DNA of 64,000 bases from Blepharisma japonicum (GCA_949751835.1 CATKHK010000002.1:372001-436000); one strand, 5' to 3'; positions 11,088-23,283 are shown, counted from the first letter of the stretch. Numbers and translations are program-made. The notes: generated by a model from the sequence alone, not told the origin.

Positions 11088-14000
11088 ATGTCAAGAGAAG
11101 TTCCATACCTACTATTGGAATGCAAAAACTGCAAGATGAAGTATGAAACACAAGAGCAGCTTAGAAATCACCAAGCCAAATTCTGTAAAGACTCTGATTA
11201 CGGCGATCTTAATAAACTGCAACGGAAGATGGAAGATGCCAAAAGAGACGCGAATTCAATAAATTTGTATGAAAGTTTGCATATGGAAGACGTAAAAAAG
11301 TTCTTGAAAGGAGAAAATAAAGCTCAAAACCAAGAAGGGGTGGGCTCTGCAACTTTAGGACAGCTGAGAGACCAAATCAGGACTAATGAGAAAGAGTTTG
11401 AAAAAGCTGCAAACCAATTTTTATCAAAAAGAGAAGAAGACCTGAAAGGAGGCCTAGAGCAGCTGAGAGCTGAAAAAGTTGAAATTCGATCGAAAAGGAG
11501 ACAAGAAGAAGGAGCATTACTAGATCTTATGAAAGAACTTGAAGAAAAAAGGGAAAGAGAAGTCAGGGCCAAAGCTGAAAAAGATGCAATTTCCCAAGCA
11601 CTCAAAGATTTGGATAAAAAGAAATTAAATGCACTTGAAGTGGAAAAGAAAAGAGAGCTAAACAAGCTGGAAGATGAAAGGGAATCATTAAGGCTGAAAG
11701 AAGAAGAATTAATGCAGGAGGTCGAAAGGCTTCAAAATAGAATGGATGACAATGAAGCACAATGAAAACAAGATAGGGATAAAATTAACTTGAATGCAAG
11801 GGCTGCAAATGTAGGGGTCAACATGGAAATCCTACAAAAGAGACAAATGGAACTTGCCAAGGATAGAGGAGAGCAGGTCGCTCAAATTAAGCAGAAAAAA
11901 GATGCTTTAGAGTTCGAAAGACAAAGAATCATGGATGATCTCAATAAAATCAAAAAAGGAGAGATCAACAGTATGAGAAAAAACTCAGCGGGAAAACTCG
12001 TCGCTTCACAAATTGTAGGCTCCCCCTTAGTCCCTATTAAATTCGCTGAAAGAAAAGCAGTCCCACAAAACGCTCTACAAATGAGCGAAAAATGAAACGA
12101 TGACCTTGAAAGATTAGAAAAACTGAAAAAACAACACCAGAACTTCATTCAAAACGAAACAATGTTCAAAAATTCTGAGCCGACAGAAACACCTAAATCA
12201 AGGCAAGGGATGCAATTTCCTTCAAAAGTTGATGAAATGATTAATGAGGCTGAGGCAAGAATGAATCCAAAAGAAAGAGTAAGATATTATGGACAGATTC
12301 AAAATGACTTGAATAATAAAGACCCATTCAGATATACTCCTGATCAGTCTCAGAGAGCTTCAAGAGAAGCAAGGGACTTCCCTAATCCAAATTTAGTTCA
12401 GCCTACTATTCAATTCCCCAATCCTCCAAAAGCGTCAATACCAAATTTTGGAAATAATGAGCTCTCTGGAAAAAATCAAAATCAAAATCAAAATTTAAAT
12501 ATAAATCCAAATAGCAATTACCAGCCAAGGCTGATAGGCGAGTTTGAGCAATTGAGAAAACAGCAGCCTCAATCTTATCAGCCGCCATACCAATCTCCTC
12601 CAGTCGCTTATTCTCCTCCTTATGTCAAGCCATTTCAGGACCAAACTCCTCAGCCTCCAATCCCAGCTGAAGACCCAGGAGTCAAATCTCTCAAAAAAGA
12701 GCTCAAAAAATTAAAAAAGAAGCTCAACAACAAAGGAAGGGACGATTTTTACAATGGCATGCAAGAAGCAATAGGCTCTTTTCAAAACAGACTCTCAGCA
12801 CTTGACAATCCACAGAACAATTTAAACAGTGAAGTGAAACCAGCTGAAATGCTTCCTGAAGAAAGAGCTCTAAATAATGTACTTCGGCAAGAACAAAGCG
12901 ATTTAAAGCTACTATCGGCATTACCAAAAGATTCAGAGCTATATCAAGCCAAGCTAGAGCACTATAAAGAAATGTCTCAGATCCGAATGAAGATGGAAGC
13001 TATGCTGCAAGAGCTCACAATGCAAAGGATGAAAAAGAATTTTGATTTGGAAATGGAACTTGAAGAGAGAAAACTTCAAAATGAAAGATGGGTTGAAGAA
13101 CAAAAGCGAGGACTAATCGCAGCTAAAATACAGGGAAATTTTACACAAAATAAACCTATTGCTGCTGATTACTCTCCAGAAACCGGGTTTTTTATTTGTT
13201 GGGACTATGCTGTAGGAATTCCTAGACGATTTAAAGAATGCCAAATCGCATATGGTCTATATGAAAGAGGAGAAGTTAGGCTGGAACCTAGACTTGTCCC
13301 ACCTGTAAAAGTAGAAGATGATCCATTTAGTGAATTCAGTGGGAGAGCTATTTTCAGAACAGAGCAAGATGTAGCCAAAGTCCCTCCTTTCCCATTAATC
13401 AATTTAGTTATAGAGTTACAAGTTGTATCGCCTACAATGGATGGACAAAAAGTAGGAAACTTTGGATGGACAGTCCTAGATCTTTTTACACCCCAGAGAA
13501 AATTAATTGAAGGACTTTGGAAAATTCCTATATATAGACCACCCACAGATTCTGCAATAGAATTAAGAGATATCAGAAGTCTCGTCCCTATGCAAAATAC
13601 TTTTGTTTATATAAGAGTTGTGCAAATTGGCACAAATTCACCATTAATGAATGTTCCAGTGGTTCCTGAGGAAACAATGAATCGTTATCGAATTCCCCAA
13701 TCTCATCTTAGAGATAATCCCATATCAAATAATGGATATCTACAGCAGCCAACTGGATATCAGCAAATTCCGATTAAATCTCCAAGCCAAATTCCAGATC
13801 AAATCCAAGATATGCAAAACTTCCCTTCAAATCCAACTGAAATGATCCCACAATCCAGCCCTCTCGCCAACAAAGGTCTTGCAATAAAGCTTGAAAATCT
13901 AGTCGGCTTTTTGTCTAGATCAGTCTTAAAATTCCAAATCACTATACAAGAAGGCGAAAGAATTGTTGTTGATAAAAATGGGAAAAACTGCAGATGGATA

Positions 14001-16121
14001 AGTGACCCCATCAATACCCTTGATACCGATGTAATTGGTAGATTAAGTTCAAATCGCCAGTCAGGTAATCGTTCAGCAGCAATGACTCCTGCTAACGAAA
14101 GAAGCCGTCTGATTTCAGGGTCAAGAGGAAATATGAATTTGACGATAAATAAAGAAACAGTCTTCATCAATGATTTTTATTCAATCGCCCAAAAAACTGA
14201 CTGAAACGAAAATTTGTATTTGATAATTGAAATTTTAGAAAGATCGTCTCAGAGACTTACAACTGCAGAGCTCCAAAGGAAAAATTCATTAGATCTTGAA
14301 GCGTATTTTGCTGTTGGATGGACTGGTTTTCAACTGACAAATCCAGATCTAAAAACTTTGGTTTATGGAACAGTGGAATTAAATATTTATGAACCTCCAG
14401 TCATTATTAATGTATTAGATCCTCAGCAGCAGCTTAGGCAAAAGGATGGAACACTTAAGATAACTGTGGCTGAACCTTCATCAATCTGATCTCCTGATCA
14501 CAGAAGAAATAGCTCAAATAGAGTGAATCCTCAACGCTTGGAAGCATTTTTAGAAAACTTGACTCCTCAGTTTGATGATTCAAAGTACTTTGAAAAAGGC
14601 GATGGCGTCGACTTCTATGTGGATGGGGCGAGGTTTTTACCTGACTCTACTTCTTGCACTAAAATTGTTGTAAAAGGGTTTACTTCTCAGCTTGATAAAG
14701 TTGGAATCCCAGTAGGAGGTTTGCCTGATCTCAATTCTTCAGTTTTTTCACCAATTTTTGGATTTAGGACTGAGTTTCGCTTGCAAACGTTTGACCCAAC
14801 CACCACTATTGTGGTATCAATACTTACTGTTGACGCTATAACAAATGAAGTTAGAGTACTTGGGTATAGCGCAATCAACCTCTTTTTGAAAAAATTTAGG
14901 AAAGATCAGCCAGATAATCCAACTGAGCAAGACTTCATTTTAAATAAAGGACTATTTCAATTACCTATTTACTGTCAAGAACCTTATAGAAAGCCTCCAT
15001 TTGGTCTCCAGTCTTTTACGAAAATGGAAACCATCCCATGTGCAACACTTCTTGTTAGGATAAGAGATGCTCCAAAAGCTGAGAATGGGCTGAGAGTTTT
15101 AAGTGTAAAAGATGTGCTTGCAAGCGAATGATTTCTTAGAGGTCTTGTAATTCCTCCTCCAAGATACGAAGAAAGAGTTTACAATACGTCAATGTGCATG
15201 CCTTCTGTCGTAGAAAGATACTTGTATGATGAACGAATTCGTCGCAAAGACAGTACTGTTAGAGAAGCAACAATTCAGGTTCAAACAAGAATGGGAGTCA
15301 AACTTGACATCAATGATGAAGAAATGCTGAACTGAATTGATCAAAAATTGCAAGTCAACCCAAGAACTCCAATGCTTGACATGAAATACTTTGCCAAGTA
15401 TAACCCTAAAATGGGCTTTAAAATTGCAATTGATGCTATTCACAATATTCCTACAGAAACTCCTCATACTGTGATCATAAGTCTTAACCCACCTGGAAAC
15501 CTATATTCAACATCCAATATTAGTCAAGATGTTGAATTTAATACAAAATTTGACTGGAATAGCTCAATTAGAACTCCAACGTTCTTAGATGGATTCCATA
15601 CTTATAAAAATGTTTCTTTTAATAGATTCCTACACATCATATTTGATGTTAGGACTATCAACTTATCTAAGAAAAGGCCTGAAGTTATACCTGTTGGATG
15701 GACAATTTTGACAATCTTTACTGAAGACGGGTATATAAAATCAGGCATTTATCAATTGCCTTTGTTCAAAGGAGCAGTGCCAGTTCCAATTTTGTCTGAT
15801 CTTACTAATAATGATCCGTGGTCATTCATCATGAATGCTGCCACTAGACAAGGAGGGCCACAGTTTTTGGAGCCTGTTTCTATCTTAGTAAGACTTGTTG
15901 ATACGCAAAGAGACGGGCACTTTGCAACACCAATGGAACTTCAAAGATTGAATTACCAATTTATTCCGGAAGCTTTGTTAGCTAAGTTCTCATATAATGC
16001 TGCTGCAGAACAGCGTGGAAGCCAACAAAAGAGATTGAAATCTTTGATACCTTCGAATCAATCTGCAGAAAATTTCACCAAAAAAATCAATGAAGCAGTC
16101 GCAAATGTAATTTTTATTTAG
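11088..16121 (+). CDS. Very large CCDC17-like protein: zinc knuckle, coiled coil and C2-like repeats (1677 aa)
   Basis: One frame of 1678 codons reads through six TGA codons and ends in TAG. The N terminus has a C2HC zinc finger, LLLECKNCKMKYETQEQLRN then HQAKFC, like the start of CCDC17. Residues 30-330 are coiled coil. A Gln/Pro/Asn-rich linker spans about 390-530, and a second coiled region lies around 580-680. The C-terminal 1000 residues hold at least four similar beta-rich units, marked by GWTVLDLFTP...LWKIPIY (about 792), VGWTGFQLTN...ELNIYEPP (about 1075), LGYSAINLF...LFQLPIY (about 1258) and VGWTILTIFT...IYQLPLF (about 1538). These look like C2-type folds. Known CCDC17 proteins are far shorter (human about 620 residues). 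A ciliary role is inferred from relatives. I counted nine TGG and six TGA Trp codons. Confidence 0.75.
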
Positions 16122-16619
16122 CATTTGGGTTTGAATCATATTAACATTGCTTAAATTTTGAAAGACATCTATAGAAATTAATTATAAAAATTTTTATTTT
16201 CCAATAAAAGCATCTTCAATGAAGCAAATGTATTTCTTTAATTTCTCATGTAAAATTATATCCACAAGCTTATTGCCTCTTTACTCTCTTTGTTTGAGTT
16301 TTCTATTGCACGGATTATCATGCCATTTAAATTTTTTTCTTTTCTAATAAAATTGTTTGTTTAGAATTAGATCTTATTTCAGATCTCCTTCATATACGCG
16401 CGTATATTTTTATTGCTTTTCTTCTCTAAGAGTTTAATTTGACATCAAATACGAGCACCCTCTTGCTTCCATTATAAAGCTCAATTCTCAGCTAAATAAT
16501 TTAATAAATGGATTTACATTATCACTTAATTTTGCTAAAATTTCCAAACAAGCTCCTAAACCTAACCTTGTCATAGAAAAATATTCATTTAAATTTACCG
16601 TTAAATTTATAATTTAAAA
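16122..16619. other. Intergenic region with a possible decayed small gene and a palindrome
   Basis: No intact gene is seen in these 498 bases. On the minus strand between about 16480 and 16194 there are protein-like segments in two frames that do not join (see findings). A perfect 16-base palindrome, ATATACGCGCGTATAT, lies at 16392-16407, next to two AGATCT copies near 16369 and 16381. The CpG-rich palindrome core is unusual in such A+T-rich DNA, though its role is unknown. Confidence 0.4.
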
Positions 16620-17813
16620 ATGGATTCTTGTGAAGATCAAAATCCTTCACTTATACAAGGCGCAACAAAAAGATATTTCAGCCAAGGCTCAGATTTTACA
16701 TATAATCAAAATAAAAAGAGAAGAAGCAACACTGGAAGCGAAATCTTTGACCAAGGAAGCAGTAGTTTGTCAAACTCTTTTATCGATTCAAAAAGTAACA
16801 CCTCAATGACCGATCCAAGAAGAAAAAGCTTTACAGTCCCAGTGCCATTTCAATTACACACCGAAATGCGCTCAAATAATAAATGTCTTGCTGCAAAAGA
16901 AAATAATTCTTCTGAAATATTTAAGAGACCGATTTTTAAAGCTAGGCCAATGCCGAAATTCTATAAACCTTTATTACAAAAATCTGCATCTCTAACGAGT
17001 TTATCTGAGCATTCCACTTCTTTTTCTAATTCTAGCTCATATGAATTTAAAGCAAGACCTGTCCCCCATTATAAACCGTTTGAAATTAAAAAAGAAGAAA
17101 GAGAATCAATTGCTATTAAACCATTCAATTTAAGAACTGAAGAAAGAGGCCTTGAAAAAGAAACGACCTTCAATCGAAAGTTAAGGGCGGAAACCATGAT
17201 TGAAAATGAGCTCAGATATTTTAAAGCAAATCCTAAGCCTGAATTTAAACCCATCCAATTAAAAGAGCCAGAAGGGTCTATCACTCTTCCAGATCCTTTT
17301 GTGCTTGAAACGGACTTAAGAGCAAGAAGGAGATCAGTCTCACAAACTGCAAGCATTCAGAAGTTTACTGCTAAGCCCATGCCTGATTTCAGCCGTCCTT
17401 TCGCCCCAGCACATGAAAATAAACACTTTATTCAGCCAGCCAACTTTGAGTTGTGCTCTTCAAAGCGGGCAAAAGAAAGAGAGGCCTTCGAATTAATGAT
17501 GAAAAACAAGGAAAATATGATGCAAATTGAAAATGAGAAACAGAATCAATTAAAGATGGAGATAGAGGCTGAAGAATTGAAAAATTACCGAAAAAGCTTA
17601 GAGTTTAAAGCCCAGCCACTGCAAGACATATCTCCATTCATTGCATCTCGGTCACAAGCAATTCTCACCAATCCTCAAAGTCCTAATCTCGCCACAAAAG
17701 AGCGTTCCTTGAAAAGAAGACTAAACTTTACAAATAGTGAATGTCCTACCACAAATCACTCTTTATATTCATCTTCTTCCATAGATAGTCACTGTGCGAT
17801 GGATCTTGATTAA
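16620..17813 (+). CDS. TPX2-family microtubule protein with repeated modules (397 aa)
   Basis: The protein is built from alternating copies of the two TPX2 signatures. PF-x-L-xTE-x-R type motifs occur at about residues 75 (VPFQLHTEMR), 166 (IKPFNLRTEERG), 226 (PDPFVLETDLRAR) and 271 (PANFELCSSKR). FKA-x-P-x-P type motifs occur at about 106 (FKARPMPKFYKP), 142 (FKARPVPHYKPF), 201 (FKANPKPEFKP), 250 (FTAKPMPDFSRPF) and 327 (FKAQPLQDISPF). TPX2 proteins promote microtubule nucleation around chromatin and activate Aurora kinase. The array suggests about five microtubule-binding modules. The N terminus has a basic KRRS cluster that may serve nuclear import. In a ciliate the target could be the closed nuclear spindle or cortical microtubules; this is inference. 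No TGA codon; stop TAA. Confidence 0.78.
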   Translation: MDSCEDQNPSLIQGATKRYFSQGSDFTYNQNKKRRSNTGSEIFDQGSSSLSNSFIDSKSNTSMTDPRRKSFTVPVPFQLHTEMRSNNKCLAAKENNSSEIFKRPIFKARPMPKFYKPLLQKSASLTSLSEHSTSFSNSSSYEFKARPVPHYKPFEIKKEERESIAIKPFNLRTEERGLEKETTFNRKLRAETMIENELRYFKANPKPEFKPIQLKEPEGSITLPDPFVLETDLRARRRSVSQTASIQKFTAKPMPDFSRPFAPAHENKHFIQPANFELCSSKRAKEREAFELMMKNKENMMQIENEKQNQLKMEIEAEELKNYRKSLEFKAQPLQDISPFIASRSQAILTNPQSPNLATKERSLKRRLNFTNSECPTTNHSLYSSSSIDSHCAMDLD

Positions 17814-17870
17814 ATAGCGTAAATCAATTTTTTTTGTAATTATTTCACTATCGATTTTAAGCTAAATTAA

Positions 17871-18923
17871 ATGGGTAATAGCCAAGCCGAGAACTTCAAC
17901 GATACGTCTATTCACAAAACCATGTTCAATTTCAAGTACATTATAGGCCGTGGCGGATTTGGAAAAGTCTGAAAAGTGGAACTGAAGCGAAACAAAGCCA
18001 CTTACGCGATGAAAGAAATGCAAAAGCTCAAAATAGTTTCGAAAAAAAGCGTGTGCTCTGTTATGAACGAAATGAAACTGCTATCTAAATTTCAGCATCC
18101 TTTTATAGTAAACATGCAATACGCTTTTCAAGACAAAAGCAACTTATACTTGGCTATGGATTTAATGCCAGGAGGAGACTTGAGATATCATTTTGGGAGA
18201 ATGAAGAAGTTTGATGAACAGCAAACAAAGTTTTTCACAGCATGCATTATGAGCGGACTTGAGTATCTGCATGTGCATGGGATTATTCATAGAGATATTA
18301 AGCCAGAAAATATAGTTTTAGATGATAATGGGTATGCACATATAACCGACTTTGGAATTGCTGGGATTATTAACCCTAAAAATTATAAAGACACTTCTGG
18401 AACTCCAGGATATATGGCTCCAGAGGTTTTGTGCAGGAAATCTCATGGGATTGCTGCAGATTATTTTGCATTGGGGGTGATGATTTATGAATTCATGATG
18501 GGTAAAAGGCCTTATGATGGGAAAAATAGGAAGGAAATTAAAGAGCGAGTTCTTGCAAGGCAAGTTCAGCTAAAAAAATCTGATATTCCAGCGGGATGGT
18601 CTCTTGAAGCTGCTGATTTTGTAAATAAACTAATACAGAGGAAACCTGAAAACAGGCTTGGAAATAATGGTCCTCAAGATGTAAAAAATCATATATGGCT
18701 TATAGATTTTCCATGGCCAAGCCTATATGATAAAACAATGGCTTCGCCTTATCTTCCAGCCAAATCCGATAATTTTTCACCTAATGTTGAATTTGATCTT
18801 CCAGGAGATAACGATATCGAAGGAAGCATTAAACTTGACACAGTGCAAGAGATGTTTAAAGGATACCACTATGAATTTAGGAAGCTAAACAGCAAATCAG
18901 AGTCAACTCTTTCTAGTCAATAA
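17871..18923 (+). CDS. AGC-family protein kinase with N-terminal myristoylation-type start, STK32/YANK-like (350 aa)
   Basis: This is a complete serine/threonine kinase. The Gly loop IGRGGFGKVW (residues 25-34) contains a TGA at 17970-17972 read as Trp. The ATP lysine is in YAMKEM (K48), the catalytic loop is HRDIKPEN (about 139) and the metal-binding loop is DFG (about 159). APE is present in GYMAPEV. DLMPGGDLRYHF and the C-terminal tail ending LYDKTMASPYLPAK resemble the STK32/YANK branch of AGC kinases. The protein begins MGNSQ, a good N-myristoylation signal, so membrane attachment is likely; human YANK1 also starts MG. It has a close paralogue at 22222-23283, with an antisense gene between them. 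Start ATG at 17871 follows an in-frame TAA-rich leader. Confidence 0.88.
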
Positions 18924-18985
18924 ATGTTTATAATTAATAATATATACTCCATACAGCTACAAAAGCGTTTTTAATTAAAACTGGC

Positions 18986-21727
18986 TTAAGCATTAAGATA
19001 CATTAGATATACATTATAGAGAGTCTTTAATCCTTCTACAAGCCCAAATGAAACTTGTATTTCGTCTGTAGCCTCGATCCATTCTATCAGCTTGCCAAGC
19101 CCTTTTTCTAAGTTTCCTATTCATTCTTTGTCAGATAGCTTGCCTTGGTTATTTCTGTCATGATTTTCATTAAAATCTTCAAATAATTTTTCCATTCATT
19201 CATAAATCAAAAACAAATTATCCCCAATTGCATTTGCAAATGCATCGTCAAGGTGTTGACGATTAATTACTAAAAACATTAATGTGTATATTAGCTCTTG
19301 CCGGAAATATCTTTGATATTTTAATACAGTTGCATCTAGAGCCATTAAATCTTTGTCGGACTCTAAATTTTCTATTAGTGAAATAAGCAATTCTGCATCA
19401 TAAGAGTATAGCTCTTCTTTATAATTTCTCAAAATCTGGCAAGAACTAATTCTTGTTCGGTAGTTGTGGTGATGAATAATGGTGTTAATGAGTATCGGTA
19501 TCAATTTTGCAGACATGCTATGGAACTTATCTTGATGGAAATCATAGAATTTAAATAAGGTGTTGCACGAATCCCATCCAACTTTAGAATTTTTATGGTG
19601 AAGACCATTGACCACTATACTGAGGAGTTTTGGAAAATTATCTCCTAACTCATCATAGGTAAAAATTTCGAAAAGATTTCCAACTGATATAATTGCGCTG
19701 GAAACAATTTTTTCCTTTTTGTTTTTGCTGTTTACTTCAAGGATGGATGTGATATTTGGAATTCAGTCTAGAGATTGCTTGCTAGTGCATAAAAATGAGA
19801 GCGCATATGAGCAACTGATGTAAAGGTTTTGGTTTCCTGATGTGCTATGCGATAAAGTAAAGTTTATTATTGTAGAAAAATAATCAGCAGGCAAATTACT
19901 ACTTCTAGCGAATGACCCAACTAATTTTAGCACACTGCATCTTAATGGAACAAGATTTGATTTAAATTTTTGTAGCGATTTGATAAACGAAAAAAGCTGT
20001 TCAAGCTGAGAAGTAGAAAGCACTGGATATAAATTGGCTGATGATAGGGCAGTAAAGCACAATGCTATTCTTTCGTTATCATTCTTTTGCATTGCTTTAA
20101 ATGTTAGATCTACTACAAAAAGTATCATAGAAAGTGATTTCCCTATTTTAATAATTTCTTCAATAACATCAAATGTACTTGATTGCACCTTTTGGTCTTC
20201 AATATTAAGAAACTTTGATAAAGTCGCTAATAGCCACATATCAGTCCCTACCAATACCTCTGGAAACGACTTTACAATTTTCCCAAGAACTTGAAGTCTT
20301 TCAGAATGTAAATCGTCTGCATAAAATATGCCCTGAATAAATTGAGGACTCAGAATGGATTTTGCTTCATCATTTCTTTCGCTAAATAAAGCATTAAATC
20401 CAGAGAGCAATGCTGCTTTTAAAATCAAGTCATTACTGCTGATTTTAGAAAAGAAAGCTTTTATTAAAGCTTTGATGTGCTTTCTGTCAATAACTTCAAT
20501 TCTCATTAAGCTCATCAGCGCATTTGAAACTTTTATCAACGAGCATTCTATTTGTATACATTTTTCTTGAGCCAAAAAGTGTGGAATGGTTTCAAATAAA
20601 TTAGATATAATTTGCTTTATGCATTGGTTTAGACTAAATACTGAAGAAATCATAGGAGCTTCAGCAAGGAAGGTATTTAAAGGTGAGCTTTCGATTAAAA
20701 TTGATATAGTTGTAGCGATAGCTGCTTTTACTTTGACTGATTTTTCCTGTGCAAAAAGCGATATCAGTGATTTTTTAGACATCAAAGCGTCGAGAGGAGC
20801 TTCAAAAGAAGGTAAGAAAAGTGGCCAGAATGAGAACAGTAGCTTGGAATATTTTTTGAAAAGTATTTGAAGGCAGAATAAGGCAGAGCACTTTATTTTA
20901 TTATAATAAAAATCATCAGTGTTAGAATTACTTTCACTGTCTGATCCTTCAGTGCTGATGCTCATTAAAGACAAAAGAACTTCTTTTGGCCGATCAGACT
21001 CTGATGAAGGCCATAAATAGATAATTCTTTTCATAGTAAGCACCAAAGAAAGCACTTTATTTGGGTCTTCACTTGGAAAATGCGGCAATGCCAGTTGCAT
21101 TGCTCTCATTACATTGCAGTATAATTTGTATGTATGCACTGAGTCAATTTTTGTACCAGTGCTTAAAAGATCCACAAAATAGAGAAGAATTTCTCTTGAA
21201 GGGACAGCAGCTACATCAGACTTTGAAAGCATATTAGCAATGCAATTAATTGCGAGTCTGCAAGTCTGCTCATCATAATCAAAATTGCAGTAAGGAATTA
21301 CTGCGCTTAAGACTGCGCTTTCTACTTTGTAATTATTGAAGCAAGCTGAGTAGCAGAAAGTCCCTAGGGTTTTTAGTAGAACGCTTTGCTTCAGCATCCC
21401 TCTTTGTAATTCTTTTGACAGGGTTGCGATAATCTGTGGCCCACATTGTAGTGGACGTTGAAGTATGATATCACGAATTGAGTAGCTGGAGTTAATGAAC
21501 TCGCAGAAACTCAGGAATCCTTGGCCTGATTCTTTTATCAGGGGGTATGATTCATTTAGCAAGGTGACTAATTCATCCTTGGATATAAGATCTAATTGGT
21601 ACTCTTGGCTTTTCAGGTTTTCCAAGACTTGTGATGGGTCTTTGGAGTGTTTTAAGGAATTTATAGTAGATCTTATGAACTTTGCATTTGGTTTCAATTG
21701 TGTATGCAAAGGGCTTCTAGTCTTCAT
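18986..21727 (-). CDS. HEATR6-like HEAT-repeat protein (913 aa)
   Basis: The frame runs from ATG at 21727 to TAA at 18986 and includes four TGA codons read as Trp (the first at 19763-19765). The protein is almost wholly helical and made of HEAT-type repeats. The C-terminal region KVGWDSCNTLFKFYDF, then RTRISSCQILRNY and YFRQELIYTLMFLVINRQ, lines up with the KVRWNACYAL, KVRIRSAAAL and C-terminal blocks of HEATR6, and the overall length is near that family's. HEATR6 function is poorly defined in animals. The gene is antisense to the two kinase genes on either side, with 62 bases between its stop and the stop of the upstream kinase. Confidence 0.72.
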
Positions 21728-22221
21728 TTTAATTGTATTTATGCAACTATTTCTGGATGAAGTCAGACGAAATTTTTATTTAATTAAATTTTAATTATGA
21801 TTACATATATTATAAATAATGAAGTTCTAGCATTATTTTGAGATATTCTTGCGATAAATCAATATTTGGCAAATGCTTATATAATGGAAGAGTCAAAAAT
21901 GGAGTTTCTGATCTGGATAGTGAAAATATGGAGCATAAAAATATATTTTTGATATATCTAGAAGAATTGATAAATTGAAAAAATCAAAAAATAATATCAT
22001 TAACTTTAGAATTAAAAATATGATTTATTGATAAGGGATATTACTAATAGGATGATTTAAAGATAAATCTGAAAATGGTAGTAAGAAAAATGCTAGCAAG
22101 CTACATAGGTCAGGGCGCAGATTCCTCCTAAATTTTAAAAAAATTATAAATTCTATTTTTTAGTTTTATTTTTCCCATCTTTGAGAGCGTATAAAAAAAT
22201 AGTCAGTGATTTATTATAATA
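21728..22221. other. Divergent intergenic region, no firm gene
   Basis: These 494 bases separate the HEATR6-like gene from the second kinase and should hold both promoters. One plus-strand frame (about 21830-22052) stays open for roughly 75 codons when TGA is sense and looks moderately protein-like (MEHKNIFLIYLEEL), but it has only an internal ATG giving about 39 residues. I did not call it. Confidence 0.35.
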
Positions 22222-23283
22222 ATGGGAAACACTGATCAAAAACTAGAAACGCTCGGGCACGAAATTCATAAAAGTTATTTCAGCTTTAAGTGTCCTATAG
22301 GGCATGGAGGCTTCGGTAAAGTTTGAAAAGTTGAACAGAAAAAAACTAAGCAATGCTTTGCCATGAAAGAAATGAATAAGCTAAGGATTATAAGAAAAAA
22401 AAGTGTATGCTCAATACTAAATGAAAGAAAGCTGCTTTCAATAATTAAGCATCCTTTTATTGTTAATATGCAATACGCTTTTCAAGATAAAGAAAATTTG
22501 TACTTAGTCATGGATCTCATGACTGGTGGAGACCTCAGGTATCAGATTTCTAAATTACGAAAGTTTAGTGAAGAACAAGTCAAGTTTTTCGCTGCTTGCA
22601 TTATAAGTGGGCTCGAATACTTGCATTTGCTTGGAATAATCCATAGAGACATTAAGCCAGAAAATTTAGTTTTCGATAAAAAGGGATATTTAAGGATAAC
22701 CGATTTTGGAATTGCAAGGACAATTTATATAGAAAACTCAAAAGAAACATCTGGAACACCAGGATACATGGCTCCAGAAGTTATGTGCAGTAAGAACCAT
22801 GGAATTGCTGTGGATTATTATGCTCTTGGAATAATTATATATGAATTAATGATGGGAAAGAGACCTTATGTAGGGAAAAATAGAAAAGAAATTAAAATGC
22901 AAGTGCTCTCTAGGCAAGCACAATTAAAAAAATCTGATTTGCCTTCAGGGTGGTCAGTAGAATCTGCAGATTTTGTTAATAAACTTCTTCAAAGAAAGCC
23001 AAAAAATAGACTTGGGTTTAACGGCCCTCAAGAAGTAAAAAATCATGTATGGCTCAGTGATATCCATTGGGCCAATTTATACACAAAAACTTACAAATCA
23101 CCATTCATTCCCTTAGAAGGCGATAATTTTAAGCCTACAAATAACTTTGGCTTTAAAGATGATTTAGATGCATTTATACCTTTGGATTCTGTTGATGAAC
23201 TCTTCAATGGTTATTTTTATAATCAAAGCATTGATGAATGCAAATGTGATACTACTCAAACAATAAAAATCCGGACCAGTTAA
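22222..23283 (+). CDS. AGC-family protein kinase, paralogue of the 17.9-kb kinase (353 aa)
   Basis: This kinase has the same architecture as the one at 17871-18923: myristoylation-type start MGNTDQ, Gly loop IGHGGFGKVW with the Trp written TGA, K48-equivalent in FAMKEM, HRDIKPEN near residue 140, DFG near 160 and TSGTPGYMAPEVMC. Long blocks are shared with the paralogue, such as HPFIVNMQYAFQDK and GKNRKEIK. The N-terminal 20 residues and the last about 40 residues differ most, so substrate or membrane partners may have diverged. The STK32/YANK branch of AGC kinases is the nearest family I recognise. Stop TAA. Confidence 0.88.

Noticed and set aside
21830-22052. Plus-strand frame open for about 75 codons before the second kinase
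   Set aside because: Only an internal ATG gives 39 residues, there is no family pattern, and no credible 15-16-base intron links an upstream ATG.
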